DNA of 64,000 nucleotides from Planotetraspora kaengkrachanensis (GCF_016862895.1 NZ_BONV01000053.1:22304-86303); one strand, 5' to 3'. Positions 49,317 to 62,655 are shown, counted from the first letter of the stretch. Numbers and translations are program-made. Notes: generated by a model not told the origin, from the letters alone.

Positions 49317-49330
49317 GGGACTTTCGGCCC
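49317..49330. promoter_or_regulatory. DevR/DosR-like box
   Basis: GGGACTTTCGGCCC resembles the mycobacterial DosR consensus core GGGACTWWAGTCCC and the boxes upstream of actinomycete stress genes. It is placed 51 bases before the Usp start and 49 bases before the DUF1876 start. Confidence 0.5.
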
Positions 49331-49380
49331 GGTACGGCCGGGACCTGCGCGGGAACGCCCGGTGAAAGGAAGGAACGCCC

Positions 49381-50226
49381 ATGCCTGATCCGATCATCGT
49401 CGGCGCCGACGGCTCGCCCGCGGCGCTGGCAGCAGTGGAATGGGCCGCGGACGACGCCGCCCGTCAGAGGCGCCCGCTGCGCCTGGTGTGCGTCGTCGAC
49501 CGCTGGGCCTACGGCATCGTGAAGTTCCCCACCACCGCGGGCGATCCGCTGACCATGCACGCCGAGCGGGCGCTGGCCGAGGCCGAGGCGGTGGCGACCA
49601 AGCGCCAGCCTGACGTGCCGGTCAGCATCGAGATCATCGAGGGGCTGCCCGCCAAGATCCTGCGTGACAAGGCCAAGGAGGCGGCCGAGATCGTGCTCGG
49701 AACCCGGGGCCTGGGCGGGTTCACCGGCATTCTGCTCGGCTCGGTCAGCACCCATGTGGCCGGTCAGGCGCACGGCCCGGTCGTGGTCGTGCGTCCCGGG
49801 TGGAAGGACACGTACGGCGAGGTGGTCGTCGGCGTCGACGACTCGGCGGAATGCGAGGCGGCGATCGGCTACGCCGTCGCGCAGGCCGAGGCCCGCGGCA
49901 GCACGCTCCGGGCCGTCTACGCGTGGCAGCTGCCGGTCCACGCGCTCGCCCCGGAGATCGGCTACGACATCGACGGGGTGCGCGAGGCCCAGCACCGCGT
50001 GGCCGCGGAGAAACTCGCGCCCTGGCGGAGGCGGTCCGACGTGACGATCATGGAGGACGTCCTGTGCGCCCACCCGGTCGACGCGCTGACCGACGCCTCC
50101 GAGGCCGCCGACCTGCTCGTGGTGGGCTCGCACGGCCGGGGCGCACTCGGGTCGGTGATGCTGGGATCGGTCAGCAGGGCAGTCCTGCACCACGCCCACT
50201 GCCCGGTCGCCGTGGTCCGCCCCTGA
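49381..50226 (+). CDS. Universal stress protein, two Usp domains
   Basis: 281 residues, two tandem UspA folds. Each has the ATP-binding end GxxG-x9-G(S/T): GTRGLGGFTGILLGSVSTHV in the first and GSHGRGALGSVMLGSVSRAV in the second, with strands IIVGADGSPAAL and VVVGVDDSAECE opening each. Such double Usp proteins are induced by hypoxia or stationary phase in actinomycetes. Next to the DUF1876 and CBS-domain genes, it belongs to a dormancy-type cluster. Confidence 0.9.
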   Translation: MPDPIIVGADGSPAALAAVEWAADDAARQRRPLRLVCVVDRWAYGIVKFPTTAGDPLTMHAERALAEAEAVATKRQPDVPVSIEIIEGLPAKILRDKAKEAAEIVLGTRGLGGFTGILLGSVSTHVAGQAHGPVVVVRPGWKDTYGEVVVGVDDSAECEAAIGYAVAQAEARGSTLRAVYAWQLPVHALAPEIGYDIDGVREAQHRVAAEKLAPWRRRSDVTIMEDVLCAHPVDALTDASEAADLLVVGSHGRGALGSVMLGSVSRAVLHHAHCPVAVVRP

Positions 50227-50232
50227 GCGTCG

Positions 50233-50928
50233 TCACCCGCCCTCGGCCGCGTCGTCGCGCTCCCACGTCAGCCGGTCGACCACGTCGACCACGCCGTTGA
50301 CGCGTTCGGTCATCCGTACGAGCGTCAGGACGTCGCCACGCCGCGGCACCGACCCGCTGAGCGTGACCACCGCGTCTGAGACCGCCACGTGGACGTGCGA
50401 CGTGTCCGCCCACAGGGCGCTTTCCACGATGTCGTCGCGTATCTCGCGGGCGACCTCCTCGTCGCTCCTGACGATCGTCTTGAGCAGGTCGGTACGGCTG
50501 ATCACGCCCTCGAGCCGCCCTTCGTCGTCGACCACGGGGATGCGCTTGACGCCGTGCTCGCTCATGAGCCTGGCGGCGCTCACGGCGCTGGTGTGCGGCC
50601 TGACCGTGACGGCGGGCGCCGTCATCAACTGCGCCGCGGTCTCGCCCCTGGCCTTCCCCGCGATGCTCCTGGAGGGCGAGCGGACGCGCGCGCGGAGCCG
50701 CACGCGCAGGGGAGGACGGTAGCCCTCACCGTAGAACTGCTCCCGGAGCTCCTCCTTGTGGAGCAGGTCGGCCTCCGACACGACGCCGAGCACGTGGCCC
50801 TCGCCGTCCACCACCGGCACGACGCTCACGCCGTAGGTGAGCAGCACCTCGGCGACGTCCCTGAACGACGTGCAGCCGTTGACGGACACGGCCTGCCTGG
50901 ACATGACGTCCCGCACCTTCATGTGCAT
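50233..50928 (-). CDS. CBS-domain and BON-domain protein
   Basis: 231 residues. Two CBS domains, MKVRDVMSRQAVSVNGCTSFRDVAEVLLTYGVSVVPVVDGEGHVLGVVSEADLL (residues ~3-60) and AAQLMTAPAVTVRPHTSAVSAARLMSEHGVKRIPVVDDEGRLEGVISRTDLLKTIV (~100-155), then a BON-like tail (VVESALWAD- to GVVDVVDRL). CBS pairs usually sense adenine nucleotides. The ATG at 50928 has a run of G (AGGGGGGGG) as ribosome site. Convergent with the Usp gene, 7 bases apart. Confidence 0.85.
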   Translation of the reverse strand: MHMKVRDVMSRQAVSVNGCTSFRDVAEVLLTYGVSVVPVVDGEGHVLGVVSEADLLHKEELREQFYGEGYRPPLRVRLRARVRSPSRSIAGKARGETAAQLMTAPAVTVRPHTSAVSAARLMSEHGVKRIPVVDDEGRLEGVISRTDLLKTIVRSDEEVAREIRDDIVESALWADTSHVHVAVSDAVVTLSGSVPRRGDVLTLVRMTERVNGVVDVVDRLTWERDDAAEGG

Positions 50929-51072
50929 GATCGGCCCCCCTCGCGGCCGCGACGCGGTCCCCACCTGAATTCCACCGGAGGACGGCGCGACGCACAGGAG
51001 GCGGAGGTCCCGTGTCCCAGGGCCGTTCGGCCACTGCGGGGTGCCCCTTCGATCAGGTGTTCCCCTGCGGGA

Positions 51073-51516
51073 TCAGGGATTGGAGTACACGCGCCGAGGG
51101 GAGAGCAGGACGGCGGTGCGCCGCTCCTCGGCCATGATCCTGTCGTACTCGTCCCAGTCGTCGTGGGTTCCGCCCGCGGCGCTGAAGATTCGCCGGAGCA
51201 GAAGCCGGAGGCCCTCCGCGTCGATCCCGTCGAGCGGGTCGTCGGGCCCGACCAGGTCGGTGCCGCCCTCCGCGGCCGTCCACTGCCAGCCGCTGCGCAC
51301 CACGATGGTGGCCTGCGGCCTGACGCGCAGGTCAGCCAGCTTGCGGGCGGTGCCCCGCACGACGAACCCGACCACCGAATGGCCGGTGGCCGGATGATCG
51401 AGGACCCCCGCGTTGACCACGGAGGAACGGATGCCTCCGTCGGGACGCAGGGTCGAGACCACGCAGAGGCCGTGGTCACCGGAGACGAGGCCGGCGAATT
51501 CCGCGAGATCGGTCAC
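51073..51516 (-). CDS. Pyridoxamine 5'-phosphate oxidase-like (split-barrel) protein
   Basis: 147 residues of the flavin/F420-binding split barrel: HGLCVVSTLRPDGGIRSSVVNAGVLDHP, VVGFVVRGTARKLADLRVRPQATIVVRSGWQW and YDRIMAEERRTAVLLSPRRVYSNP. The KLADLRxxPxATI(V) motif fits the F420-type Rv1155-like group in actinomycetes. GTG start. Probable F420H2-dependent reductase; substrate unknown. Confidence 0.8.
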   Translation of the reverse strand: MTDLAEFAGLVSGDHGLCVVSTLRPDGGIRSSVVNAGVLDHPATGHSVVGFVVRGTARKLADLRVRPQATIVVRSGWQWTAAEGGTDLVGPDDPLDGIDAEGLRLLLRRIFSAAGGTHDDWDEYDRIMAEERRTAVLLSPRRVYSNP

Positions 51517-51569
51517 CTGAGTGAGCCTAACCCCGCCGTCCGATACTCCACGGCACCACGACTCGCCGG

Positions 51570-52172
51570 TCAGCCGGTGTCGATGATCAGGTCGGCGCGT
51601 GAGCGCACGTCGTCGGCCGCGTAGTACTCGTCCTCCTGGCGGGCCCAGCGCCGCCAGTGCGGGGCGTAGACGTCGCCGTCACGCGCCAGCGCCCGTGCCC
51701 TGCGCACGCCAGGGACGGCCTCCAGCCACACCAGGCCGCTGAGGTAGGGCGCGGCCTCGAGGGCGCCGGAACCGACGCCCTCGACGACGAGGACGGCCGG
51801 GGACGGGGCCTCATGCCATTCGGCGTACTCGCCCCGATCCCAGTCGTAGCGCCGCCAGCGCGCCGGGGCGCCGGAGGCGAGGGGGCGCAACACCCATTCC
51901 AGCAGCGCGTCCTTCCCGGCGGACAGGCCGTCCCAGCCGTCATAGAGGTCGTCCATGCGGATCGTCGCGGCGCCGAGGGCCGCGGCGACGGCGGCGGCGA
52001 AGGTGGACTTGCCCGCCCCCGACCGCCCTTCGACGGAGAGGACACGTGTCGTGTGCGCCCGCGGGGGACGGCCGCGCAGCCATGCCGCGACCTCGTCCGC
52101 CGCAGGGTCGTGGGCTAGACGCCCGTGCGGGAGGGGGTGCGGATCCCCAGTTCCATGTTCGGGTCCTCCCAT
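51570..52172 (-). CDS. Uridine kinase-like P-loop NTPase
   Basis: 200 residues. Walker A GRSGAGKST near residues 49-57, ATIRMDDLYDGWDGLSAG (DD motif), LVVEGVGSGALE (Walker B-like) and RARALARDGDVYAPHWRRWARQEDEYYA. A uridine-kinase-like P-loop enzyme related in fold to the one at 2631-3335; the substrate is not inferred. Its start overlaps the end of the small membrane protein by about 58 bases; GGAGG lies directly before the ATG. Confidence 0.75.
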   Translation of the reverse strand: MGGPEHGTGDPHPLPHGRLAHDPAADEVAAWLRGRPPRAHTTRVLSVEGRSGAGKSTFAAAVAAALGAATIRMDDLYDGWDGLSAGKDALLEWVLRPLASGAPARWRRYDWDRGEYAEWHEAPSPAVLVVEGVGSGALEAAPYLSGLVWLEAVPGVRRARALARDGDVYAPHWRRWARQEDEYYAADDVRSRADLIIDTG

Positions 52173-52444
52173 TCCTCCGTCCCGCGCTCCTTCATCCCGC
52201 GCATCCCGCGCATCCCGCGCTCACCGTCTTCGCGCAGTTCCTCCATGCGAAGGGCCACGCCCATCGCGAAGAACGTCGGCGCCCACTCGCCGACGAACAG
52301 ACCCCAGCGGTCCGCCCGGTCCACGCCCGCCGGCTCGTACCGCTTCGACAGCACCCACGAGACGGCCGACAGGCCGATGGACGCGATGCCGGCCGTGTAC
52401 ATCATGTGGGAGCGGACGCCCATTCGATGGAGAGTATGGATCAT
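52115..52444 (-). CDS. Small membrane protein with acidic/Met-repeat tail
   Basis: 109 residues. One or two hydrophobic segments (MMYTAGIASIGLSAVSWVL and WAPTFFAMGVALRM), then an acidic C-terminus with GMRGMRGMKERG repeats, encoded by a tandem CGCATCCCG repeat. The ATG at 52444 has GAGGGGG. Its reading frame runs into the start of the kinase gene. Function unknown; expanded DNA repeats suggest length variation. Confidence 0.5.
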   Translation of the reverse strand: MIHTLHRMGVRSHMMYTAGIASIGLSAVSWVLSKRYEPAGVDRADRWGLFVGEWAPTFFAMGVALRMEELREDGERGMRGMRGMKERGTEEWEDPNMELGIRTPSRTGV

Positions 52445-52587
52445 TTTGTCCCCCTCGTGGTGATTCTTCCTTATCTCGCTACCCCGTGCCCCCGGGGCCG
52501 ACACGCTGAGTGACCACTCCGGCCGCAGGGCGATGCTTATGGCTTCGCTGTGTGGGTAGCGTTGATCGGCGAACTCGGGAGGAAGCG

Positions 52588-53322
<735 letters not shown>

Positions 53323-53488
53323 ATTCCTACTTGAATAACGGGGAATTATGGGCGACGATGCCTTCATGGCTTCATGGCGAGGACCGGCCGAGCGTCGTCA
53401 CATCGATCCGCCACGCGTCCGCCGCGCCGCCTGTTGATCGCCGGGATCACCCCGTCCGGACATGCTTCAGGCAAGGAGAGGGCACGAG

Positions 53489-54103
53489 ATGTCACACGTG
53501 ATGGATTCCTTCGCGCGACGGCGCGAGCCCGGTCACGACCCGGCACCCGCCGGCGAGGGGACCGTGCTCGGCGTGCTCCCCATGCCGGGGGTGGACGCCG
53601 CGCTCGTGATCGTCGGCTACACGGTCCCGCTGGACGGCGGATCGCCGTCCGTCGAGGGACTCAGGCCGCCGCAGGGTGCCGGCCTGCCGGAGGGGGTGGC
53701 GCTGCGGGCCGTTCAGGACCTGGCCTCGTACCGCGCGCCCGCCCCGGTCCCCGCTCACCCCGGCCGCGGCGACCACGCCTCACGCCGTAGCCGGGCGCCC
53801 GCGCCGGCGGAGGATCTCGTCGTCGACCGGGCCTCCCGCGCGGTCCGCGTGGACGGCGAGGAGGTCGAGCTCACCTACCGCGAGTTCGAACTGCTCGACT
53901 ACCTGTGCGCGGCGCCCGGCCGCGTCTTCAACCGGCGGCAGCTGATGGCCGCCATCTGGGACAGGTACGGCGACGAGGGCGCCAGGACCGTCGACGTCCA
54001 CGTCCTGCGGCTGCGGCGCAAGCTGGGCCCGTACGCCGGGCGGATCGTGACCGTGCGCAACGTCGGCTACAAGTACCAGCCGGCCCGCCCGCAGCGGATC
54101 TGA
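53489..54103 (+). CDS. OmpR-type winged-helix protein without receiver domain
   Basis: 204 residues. C-terminal winged helix of the OmpR/PhoB class: VDRASRAVRVDGEEVELTYREFELLDYLCAAPGRVFNRRQLMAAIWDRYGDEGARTVDVHVLRLRRKLGPYAGRIVTVRNVGYKY. The N-terminal ~110 residues lack a receiver fold (no DD/phospho-Asp/Lys set) and are Pro/Gly-rich. Similar standalone winged-helix proteins with a degenerate N-terminus occur in actinomycetes. ATG with AAGGAGAG. Confidence 0.8.
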   Translation: MSHVMDSFARRREPGHDPAPAGEGTVLGVLPMPGVDAALVIVGYTVPLDGGSPSVEGLRPPQGAGLPEGVALRAVQDLASYRAPAPVPAHPGRGDHASRRSRAPAPAEDLVVDRASRAVRVDGEEVELTYREFELLDYLCAAPGRVFNRRQLMAAIWDRYGDEGARTVDVHVLRLRRKLGPYAGRIVTVRNVGYKYQPARPQRI

Positions 54104-54122
54104 ACCGGTGCCGCTGGGCCGG

Positions 54123-54533
54123 TCACGGGTGCAGCCTGAGGCCCTTGAGCGTCTTGTCGACCGCGTTCCTCGGCCCGTGGACGGCCAGCCCGACCAGGGA
54201 CATCTCCTCGGCGGTGACCGCCAGGACCGCGGCCCGGTTGGCCACGTCGTCGCCCGTCTCGAACATCTCCTCGATGTAGACGGCCGTGTCCAGTCCGCGC
54301 GCCACGGCGCGTTCACGCACGCACGCCAACCCGTCGGCGTCCGCGGCGTACACGAGCACCGGCTGGCGGAACATCGGCAGGTAGGCGGCGCCCGAGGCGT
54401 CCTCGTACGGCTCGCCGATCACCTCGGGGACCCCGCCGGCGACGGCGCTCGCCAGGAACGCCGTCACGTTCAGCTTCTGCCACACCTCGAGGTCGCCGCG
54501 GACCACGACGCCGATCTTCGTGTCGAAACGCAT
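54123..54533 (-). CDS. DUF2000 family protein
   Basis: 136 residues: MRFDTKIGVVVRGDLEVWQKLNVTAFLASAVAGGVPEVIGEPYEDASGAAYLPMFRQPVLVYAA, then RAVARGLDTAVYIEEMFETGDDVANRAAVLAV, the DUF2000 fold. It is a compact alpha/beta protein often paired with an AraC-type regulator; here the AraC gene starts on the other strand at 54635. Function unknown. ATG at 54533. Confidence 0.85.
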   Translation of the reverse strand: MRFDTKIGVVVRGDLEVWQKLNVTAFLASAVAGGVPEVIGEPYEDASGAAYLPMFRQPVLVYAADADGLACVRERAVARGLDTAVYIEEMFETGDDVANRAAVLAVTAEEMSLVGLAVHGPRNAVDKTLKGLRLHP

Positions 54534-54634
54534 GGCCCGATGCTGGCCCGCCCCGCCGTGGCGAGTCTTGAACGCTCGTGCGCACCCCGCGGAACGGGCT
54601 GGCCGTGCCGCCGGCCTGTACGCACAATGGACCG

Positions 54635-55459
54635 GTGGCTCAGGACTGGTCCACCTACTGGCGCTCCGCCGACCAGCCGGTGGAGGCGATGCACGCCCAC
54701 TTCGCCCGGCACGTCTACCACCGGCACAGCCATGAGACCTACTCCTTCGGCGTGACCGAGGAGGGCGCCCAGTCGTTCACCTGCCGGGGCGCAGCCCACA
54801 CCAGCGCGTCGGGCATGGTCATGGCGTTCAACCCCGACGACCCGCACGACGGGCACGCGGCCGACGAGCTCGGCTTCACCTACCGGATGATCCACGTCGG
54901 CCCGGCGCTGATGGCCGGCGTGCTCGCGGACGCCGCGGACCGCCCTTTCGGCCTGCCGCTGTTCTCCCGTCCGGTCGTCGACGACCCCGTGCTCGCCCGG
55001 CGCTTGCGGGCGCTCGGCGTCGCGCTGCTCGGGGGCGCCGACCGGCTGCGCCGCGACGAACTGCTCGCCCGCGCGGTCGTCGCCGTCGTCCGGCGCGCGA
55101 CCGGACGTCCGTGGCGGTCCGCCCGATCCACCTCCCAGGACGTGAGGCGGATCGCGGAACGGGCCCGCGACCACCTCCGCGACGCCGTACCGGCGGACGT
55201 GACCGCCGACGACCTGGCCGCGGTCACCGGTCACAGCCGGTTCGCCGTCTATCGCGCCTTCACGTCGGTGTACGGCATGCCGCCCAGCGACTACCAGCGG
55301 CAGCTGCGGCTGCGGACGGCCCGCAGGCTGATCGCCCGGGGCCTGCCCCTCGGCGAGGCGGCGACGCTGTCCGGGTTCGCCGACCAGAGCCACCTCACCC
55401 GCTGGTTCACCCGTTGCTACGGCATGAGCCCGGGACGGTTCCGGGAAGCCGCGCGCTGA
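54635..55459 (+). CDS. AraC family transcriptional regulator
   Basis: 274 residues. The N-terminal cupin-like sensor has HYHRHSHETYSFGVTEEGAQSFTCRG and MVMAFNPDDPHDG; the C-terminal double helix-turn-helix has LAAVTGHSRFAVYRAFTSVYGMPPSDYQRQLRLRTARRLIARGLPLGEAATLSGFADQSHLTRWFTRCYGMSPGRF. GTG start at 54635, the family start. Divergent from the DUF2000 gene, which it probably regulates. Its last codons lie inside the first tandem repeat. Confidence 0.88.
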   Translation: MAQDWSTYWRSADQPVEAMHAHFARHVYHRHSHETYSFGVTEEGAQSFTCRGAAHTSASGMVMAFNPDDPHDGHAADELGFTYRMIHVGPALMAGVLADAADRPFGLPLFSRPVVDDPVLARRLRALGVALLGGADRLRRDELLARAVVAVVRRATGRPWRSARSTSQDVRRIAERARDHLRDAVPADVTADDLAAVTGHSRFAVYRAFTSVYGMPPSDYQRQLRLRTARRLIARGLPLGEAATLSGFADQSHLTRWFTRCYGMSPGRFREAAR

Positions 55460-55553
55460 TCCGGTCTTTCTCACGTGTCCGGGGCCGCGCTGATCCGGTC
55501 TTTCCCGCGTGTCCGGGGCCGCGCTGATCTGGTCTTTCCCGCGTGCTCGGCCC
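55453..55553. repeat. Three tandem 34-bp repeats
   Basis: Units start at 55453, 55487 and 55521 with GCGCTGATC(C/T)GGTCTTTC, then (C/T)C(A/G)CGTG, then TCCGGGGCC or CTCGGCCC. The first unit overlaps the end of the AraC gene; the third diverges at its end and is 33 bp. They lie just upstream of hrpA (start 55624). Confidence 0.8.
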
Positions 55554-55623
55554 GGCCGCGACGCCACCGGCGGAAAATTGGCTGGCGAAGCGGTCGGGGC
55601 GGTTGCCTATCCTTGAGCATGGA

Positions 55624-59517
<3,894 letters not shown>

Positions 59518-59531
59518 GTAGCCCGCCCGGG

Positions 59532-59549
59532 GTGTCCGGGTTCGGACAC
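59532..59549 (+). terminator. Short hairpin after hrpA
   Basis: GTGTCCG, loop GGTT, CGGACAC: a 7-bp stem 15 bases past the hrpA stop. No U tract; modest strength. Confidence 0.45.
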
Positions 59550-59607
59550 GAGCGCCGGTTTCGTGCCGTCCGCCGATAGGGTGATCATGCCTGAGAGGAG
59601 CATGACC

Positions 59608-60288
59608 ATGCGGTGGCGCTCTCCTAAGGACGAGTCGGTCGAGGCGTTCATTGCACTCGGACTCCCTCGATCATCGGCGGAGTGGATGGTCGGGCTCATG
59701 CGCGGCCAGGTCACCGACACGATGTGCGATCTGCTCCCGGGAGTCGAGCACAGCCCCGCCCCCCAGTCCCTCCTGCTGATGTCGGCCACGCTCACGCCGG
59801 TGCTCCCCGGCCTGACCCAGGCGCTGCAACCCGGCGTCGACGACGGCCGGGCCACGTCCGCGGCCCTGTCCTGTGTGCTCATGCCGCCCATGGCGCTCGA
59901 ACTCGGCTCCCGGGGGAAGCGCCCGGCGGGAGGCGGGCGGCCCGTCCCGTCGGAGCCGCTGGCTCAGACGACGGAGGACTGGCGACAGCACGTCGACGGC
60001 GGCTTCAGCGCCGAGAACAACCGGGGAGTGCCGTCGTTTCTCGGTGACCTCCTGCGTCGGACGCTGGGGGACAGGGCGGACCTCCAGTGGGCGGGATGGG
60101 CCCTGCTCGCCGCCATGCACGCCATGGACCAGCACGACGACGTCCTGCCGATTCCCGGCAGGACCGCACAGACCCCGGGAGCGCGGGTCGCCGGCATCGC
60201 CTTCCAGCTCGGGCGGCTCCTCACGGTCGCCGCGGCCGTGGACCTCCTTCGCGGCCCGGGCGGCGGCGGCCTGCCTTCCGCCCGCTGA
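59608..60288 (+). CDS. Hypothetical actinomycete protein
   Basis: 226 residues: VEAFIALGLPRSSAEWMVGLMRGQVTDTMCDLLPGVEHSP, LLLMSATLTPVLPGLTQALQPGVDDGRATSAALSCVLMPPMALELG and GAGWALLAAMHAMDQHDDVLPIPGR-like helices. No signal peptide and no recognised domain. Several starts lie close together; the ATG at 59608 has GGAG at the best distance, and 59602 and 59587 are also possible. Codon bias is normal. Confidence 0.5.
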   Translation: MRWRSPKDESVEAFIALGLPRSSAEWMVGLMRGQVTDTMCDLLPGVEHSPAPQSLLLMSATLTPVLPGLTQALQPGVDDGRATSAALSCVLMPPMALELGSRGKRPAGGGRPVPSEPLAQTTEDWRQHVDGGFSAENNRGVPSFLGDLLRRTLGDRADLQWAGWALLAAMHAMDQHDDVLPIPGRTAQTPGARVAGIAFQLGRLLTVAAAVDLLRGPGGGGLPSAR

Positions 60289-60456
60289 GCGGCCTGCGGT
60301 GCGCCGGCCCTGAGCGGCCTGGCCGAGGTTCGCTTCGGTACGGCCGTGCCCGATAGGGGCGCCGGGATCAGCGGCGCACTTTCGCCGCGCCCGCTTGGCG
60401 CCGTAACCCGAAAATGCAGTGGCCGCGCGGGCTCGGGGTCACATACGTTCGCCTCC

Positions 60457-61263
60457 ATGGTTGACGCGACTTTCGGGCATCCGCGCCTCGCCGCCATCTA
60501 CGACCCACTCGATCCGGACCGCAGCGACCTCGACGCGTATCTCGCGATGGCGGAGGAGTTCGGCGCGCGGTCCGTGCTGGACATCGGGTGCGGCACGGGC
60601 GTGTTCGCGCTGCTGCTCGCCGAGCGCGGGATCACGGTCACCGGGATCGATCCCGCGCGGGCGTCCGTCGACGTCGCGCGTGGCAAGCCGGGCGCGGAGC
60701 GGGTGCGCTGGCTCGACGGCGACGCGGGGGACCTGCCGCCCATGCAGATCGACCTGGTGACGATGACCGGGAACGTCGCCCAGGCGATCGCCGATCCGCA
60801 GGCATGGCGTACGACGCTGCGCGGCGCGTACGAGGCGCTGCGGCCCGGCGGGCGGCTTGTCTTCGAGACGCGCGATCCGTCGCAGCGCGTGTGGGAGGAG
60901 TGGGCGGAGTGGACGCGCGAGACCACGTACCGCATGACCGACATCCCGGGCGTCGGCCATGTCGAGACCTGGGCCGAGCTGACGGACGTGAGCCGGCCGC
61001 TGGTGAGCTTCCGGGGTACGCACGTGTTCGCCGCGGACGGGGACGTACTGACCTCGGAATCGACACTTCGCTTCCGCGAACGTACGGAGATCGAGCGGGA
61101 CTTGCACCACCACGGCTTCGTCGTCGAGGACGTACGCGACGCACCCGACCGGCCGGGCAGGGAGTTCGTGTTCGTGGCGCGGTGCGATACCGCGGAGCCC
61201 GTCCCTCCTGGAATGCCCCAGGGAGCGTGCGCACCACACAGCGCCGGGCAGACGGGACTTTGA
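60457..61263 (+). CDS. Class I SAM-dependent methyltransferase
   Basis: 268 residues. LAAIYDPLDPDRSDLDAYLAMAEEFGARSVLDIGCGTGVFALLLAERGITVTGIDPARASVDVAR carries motif I (LDIGCGTG) and the acidic end of strand 2. LVTMTGNVAQAI, LRPGGRLVFETRDP and the C-terminal HVFAADGDVLTSESTLRFRE fit small-molecule methyltransferases. The tail after ~240 is Pro-rich. No ribosome site is seen, so it may be leaderless. Substrate unknown. Confidence 0.8.
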   Translation: MVDATFGHPRLAAIYDPLDPDRSDLDAYLAMAEEFGARSVLDIGCGTGVFALLLAERGITVTGIDPARASVDVARGKPGAERVRWLDGDAGDLPPMQIDLVTMTGNVAQAIADPQAWRTTLRGAYEALRPGGRLVFETRDPSQRVWEEWAEWTRETTYRMTDIPGVGHVETWAELTDVSRPLVSFRGTHVFAADGDVLTSESTLRFRERTEIERDLHHHGFVVEDVRDAPDRPGREFVFVARCDTAEPVPPGMPQGACAPHSAGQTGL

Positions 61264-61315
61264 AGACACTCCCTTAGGCCGCATGCCCGGCCGCCGAGCG
61301 GGCGTAGGGCCGCGA

Positions 61316-61334
61316 GGCGGCGCGGAGCGCCGCC
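61316..61334 (+). terminator. 8-bp hairpin after the methyltransferase gene
   Basis: GGCGGCGC, loop GGA, GCGCCGCC, then CTTG. About 50 bases past the methyltransferase stop. Confidence 0.45.
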
Positions 61335-61661
61335 CTTGACCCCCAATAAGCCCAATTCGGCAGTGGTCCACTGATGCTTGGACACGACCTATGCGGGTCG
61401 AGTGACCGTGAGTCCCTGCGGATTGCCGACCGTACGGGCACGCAACGGGCACGCCGAACGCTTCACACCTCTGCCCTGCCCGGTTGAACCTTCTGAGACG
61501 AGCTGCTTGACCCCGAACCTTCTACAGACGCATCGCGATCGGCCGAGGCGTGACATGACCGTCATCAGACGTCGGTAGCTTGATCGGATGCAATGTCCCG
61601 GAGTGCAGGTGACCTCGGCCGGACAACAGGCCTTTCCAGGAGAGAGGCGTCCCAAGAAGAA
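61335..61661. other. Intergenic region, no supported gene
   Basis: About 330 bases. A 66-codon frame at 61378-61578 has no recognised domain and no ribosome site. GC content is lower near 61500-61600. It presumably holds the promoter of the lipoprotein protease. Confidence 0.4.
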
Positions 61662-62402
61662 ATGGAGGGCATGACGCGCTGGCTGTGGTTGCCGATCCTT
61701 CTCGTCCTCAGCGGGTGCTCGATCACGATGCCCTCCTCGCCGCTGCCAATCCGGGCGTCGACGCCGGCCGATGCGGTCGCACTCCCGCCTGAGATCGTCA
61801 GTGAAAAGCAGAGCGTAGTGCGCTTCTCGGGATTAGCGCCGGCTTGCTTCAAATGGATCGAGGGGACGGGTTTCGTATATGCCCCACAGCGGGTGGTTAC
61901 GGCGGCGCACGTGGTAGCCGGCGTCACCAGATCCTTCAGCGTTACCACCGATGATGGCGAGGCATATCCGGCACGCGTCGTCGCTTTTGATCCCGATGTT
62001 GACGTCGCGATTCTGTACGTACCAGATCTGCCCGCGCCTCCGCTACACATCGCTGACGCGCCGCCCGGCGATGCCCACCTGCTCGGCTATTCGAAGGGCA
62101 CAGAGCGTGAGGTCGTACGGCCGATCAAGATCGAGCGGTATATCGAGGGAGAGAGCTTTGACATCTACGAGAAACGCAAAGTCACCAGGAGCATCCTCGA
62201 ACTCTCCGGCGCCAACATGAGCCCAGGTCTGAGCGGCGGGCCGCTGATCGTTCCCGGGGGCACGGTCACCGGGATGTTCTTCGCTATGGCGACGGATGCT
62301 CCGAACCGCGGGTACGCACTGGCCGCCGAGGAATTCCTCCCTATCACGAACGGCGCGAATGACGCCACGAGGCCGATTTCGACCCAGCAATGTGACAAGT
62401 GA
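61662..62402 (+). CDS. Lipoprotein trypsin-like serine protease
   Basis: 246 residues. Lipoprotein signal peptide: TRWLWLPILLVLSGCS, lipobox LSGC. Mature part is an S1/S1C-type protease: GTGFVYAPQRVVTAAHVVAG (catalytic His), AFDPDVDVAILYVPDLPAPPL (Asp) and NMSPGLSGGPLIVPGG (Ser), a MarP/HtrA-like arrangement without PDZ domain. The residue before SGGP is Leu, not the usual Asn/Asp. Probably anchored outside the membrane. Starts at 61662 or 61671. Confidence 0.8.
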   Translation: MEGMTRWLWLPILLVLSGCSITMPSSPLPIRASTPADAVALPPEIVSEKQSVVRFSGLAPACFKWIEGTGFVYAPQRVVTAAHVVAGVTRSFSVTTDDGEAYPARVVAFDPDVDVAILYVPDLPAPPLHIADAPPGDAHLLGYSKGTEREVVRPIKIERYIEGESFDIYEKRKVTRSILELSGANMSPGLSGGPLIVPGGTVTGMFFAMATDAPNRGYALAAEEFLPITNGANDATRPISTQQCDK

Positions 62403-62655
62403 TCGTCCACCATCGTGCGCCAGCGCGTCTCTCCCCGTGTCCGCCCCGTTTGCCTTGACCCACCGGGGAGCGGCAGCGGGGCCGACGTCGGAGGGATAAG
62501 CCCGGCTTGACGTGGCCCTTTGCCTATGCACCGACTTCTTGCTCCGTAAGCACTGGTCATGACCCCTGGGACCTGGCGTTTGTGCTGATGACGCCACATG
62601 TTCTGTGCATGGACGTGCGCCGACGGGTGGGGCTAGGAGTCACTCAGTTTGACAC

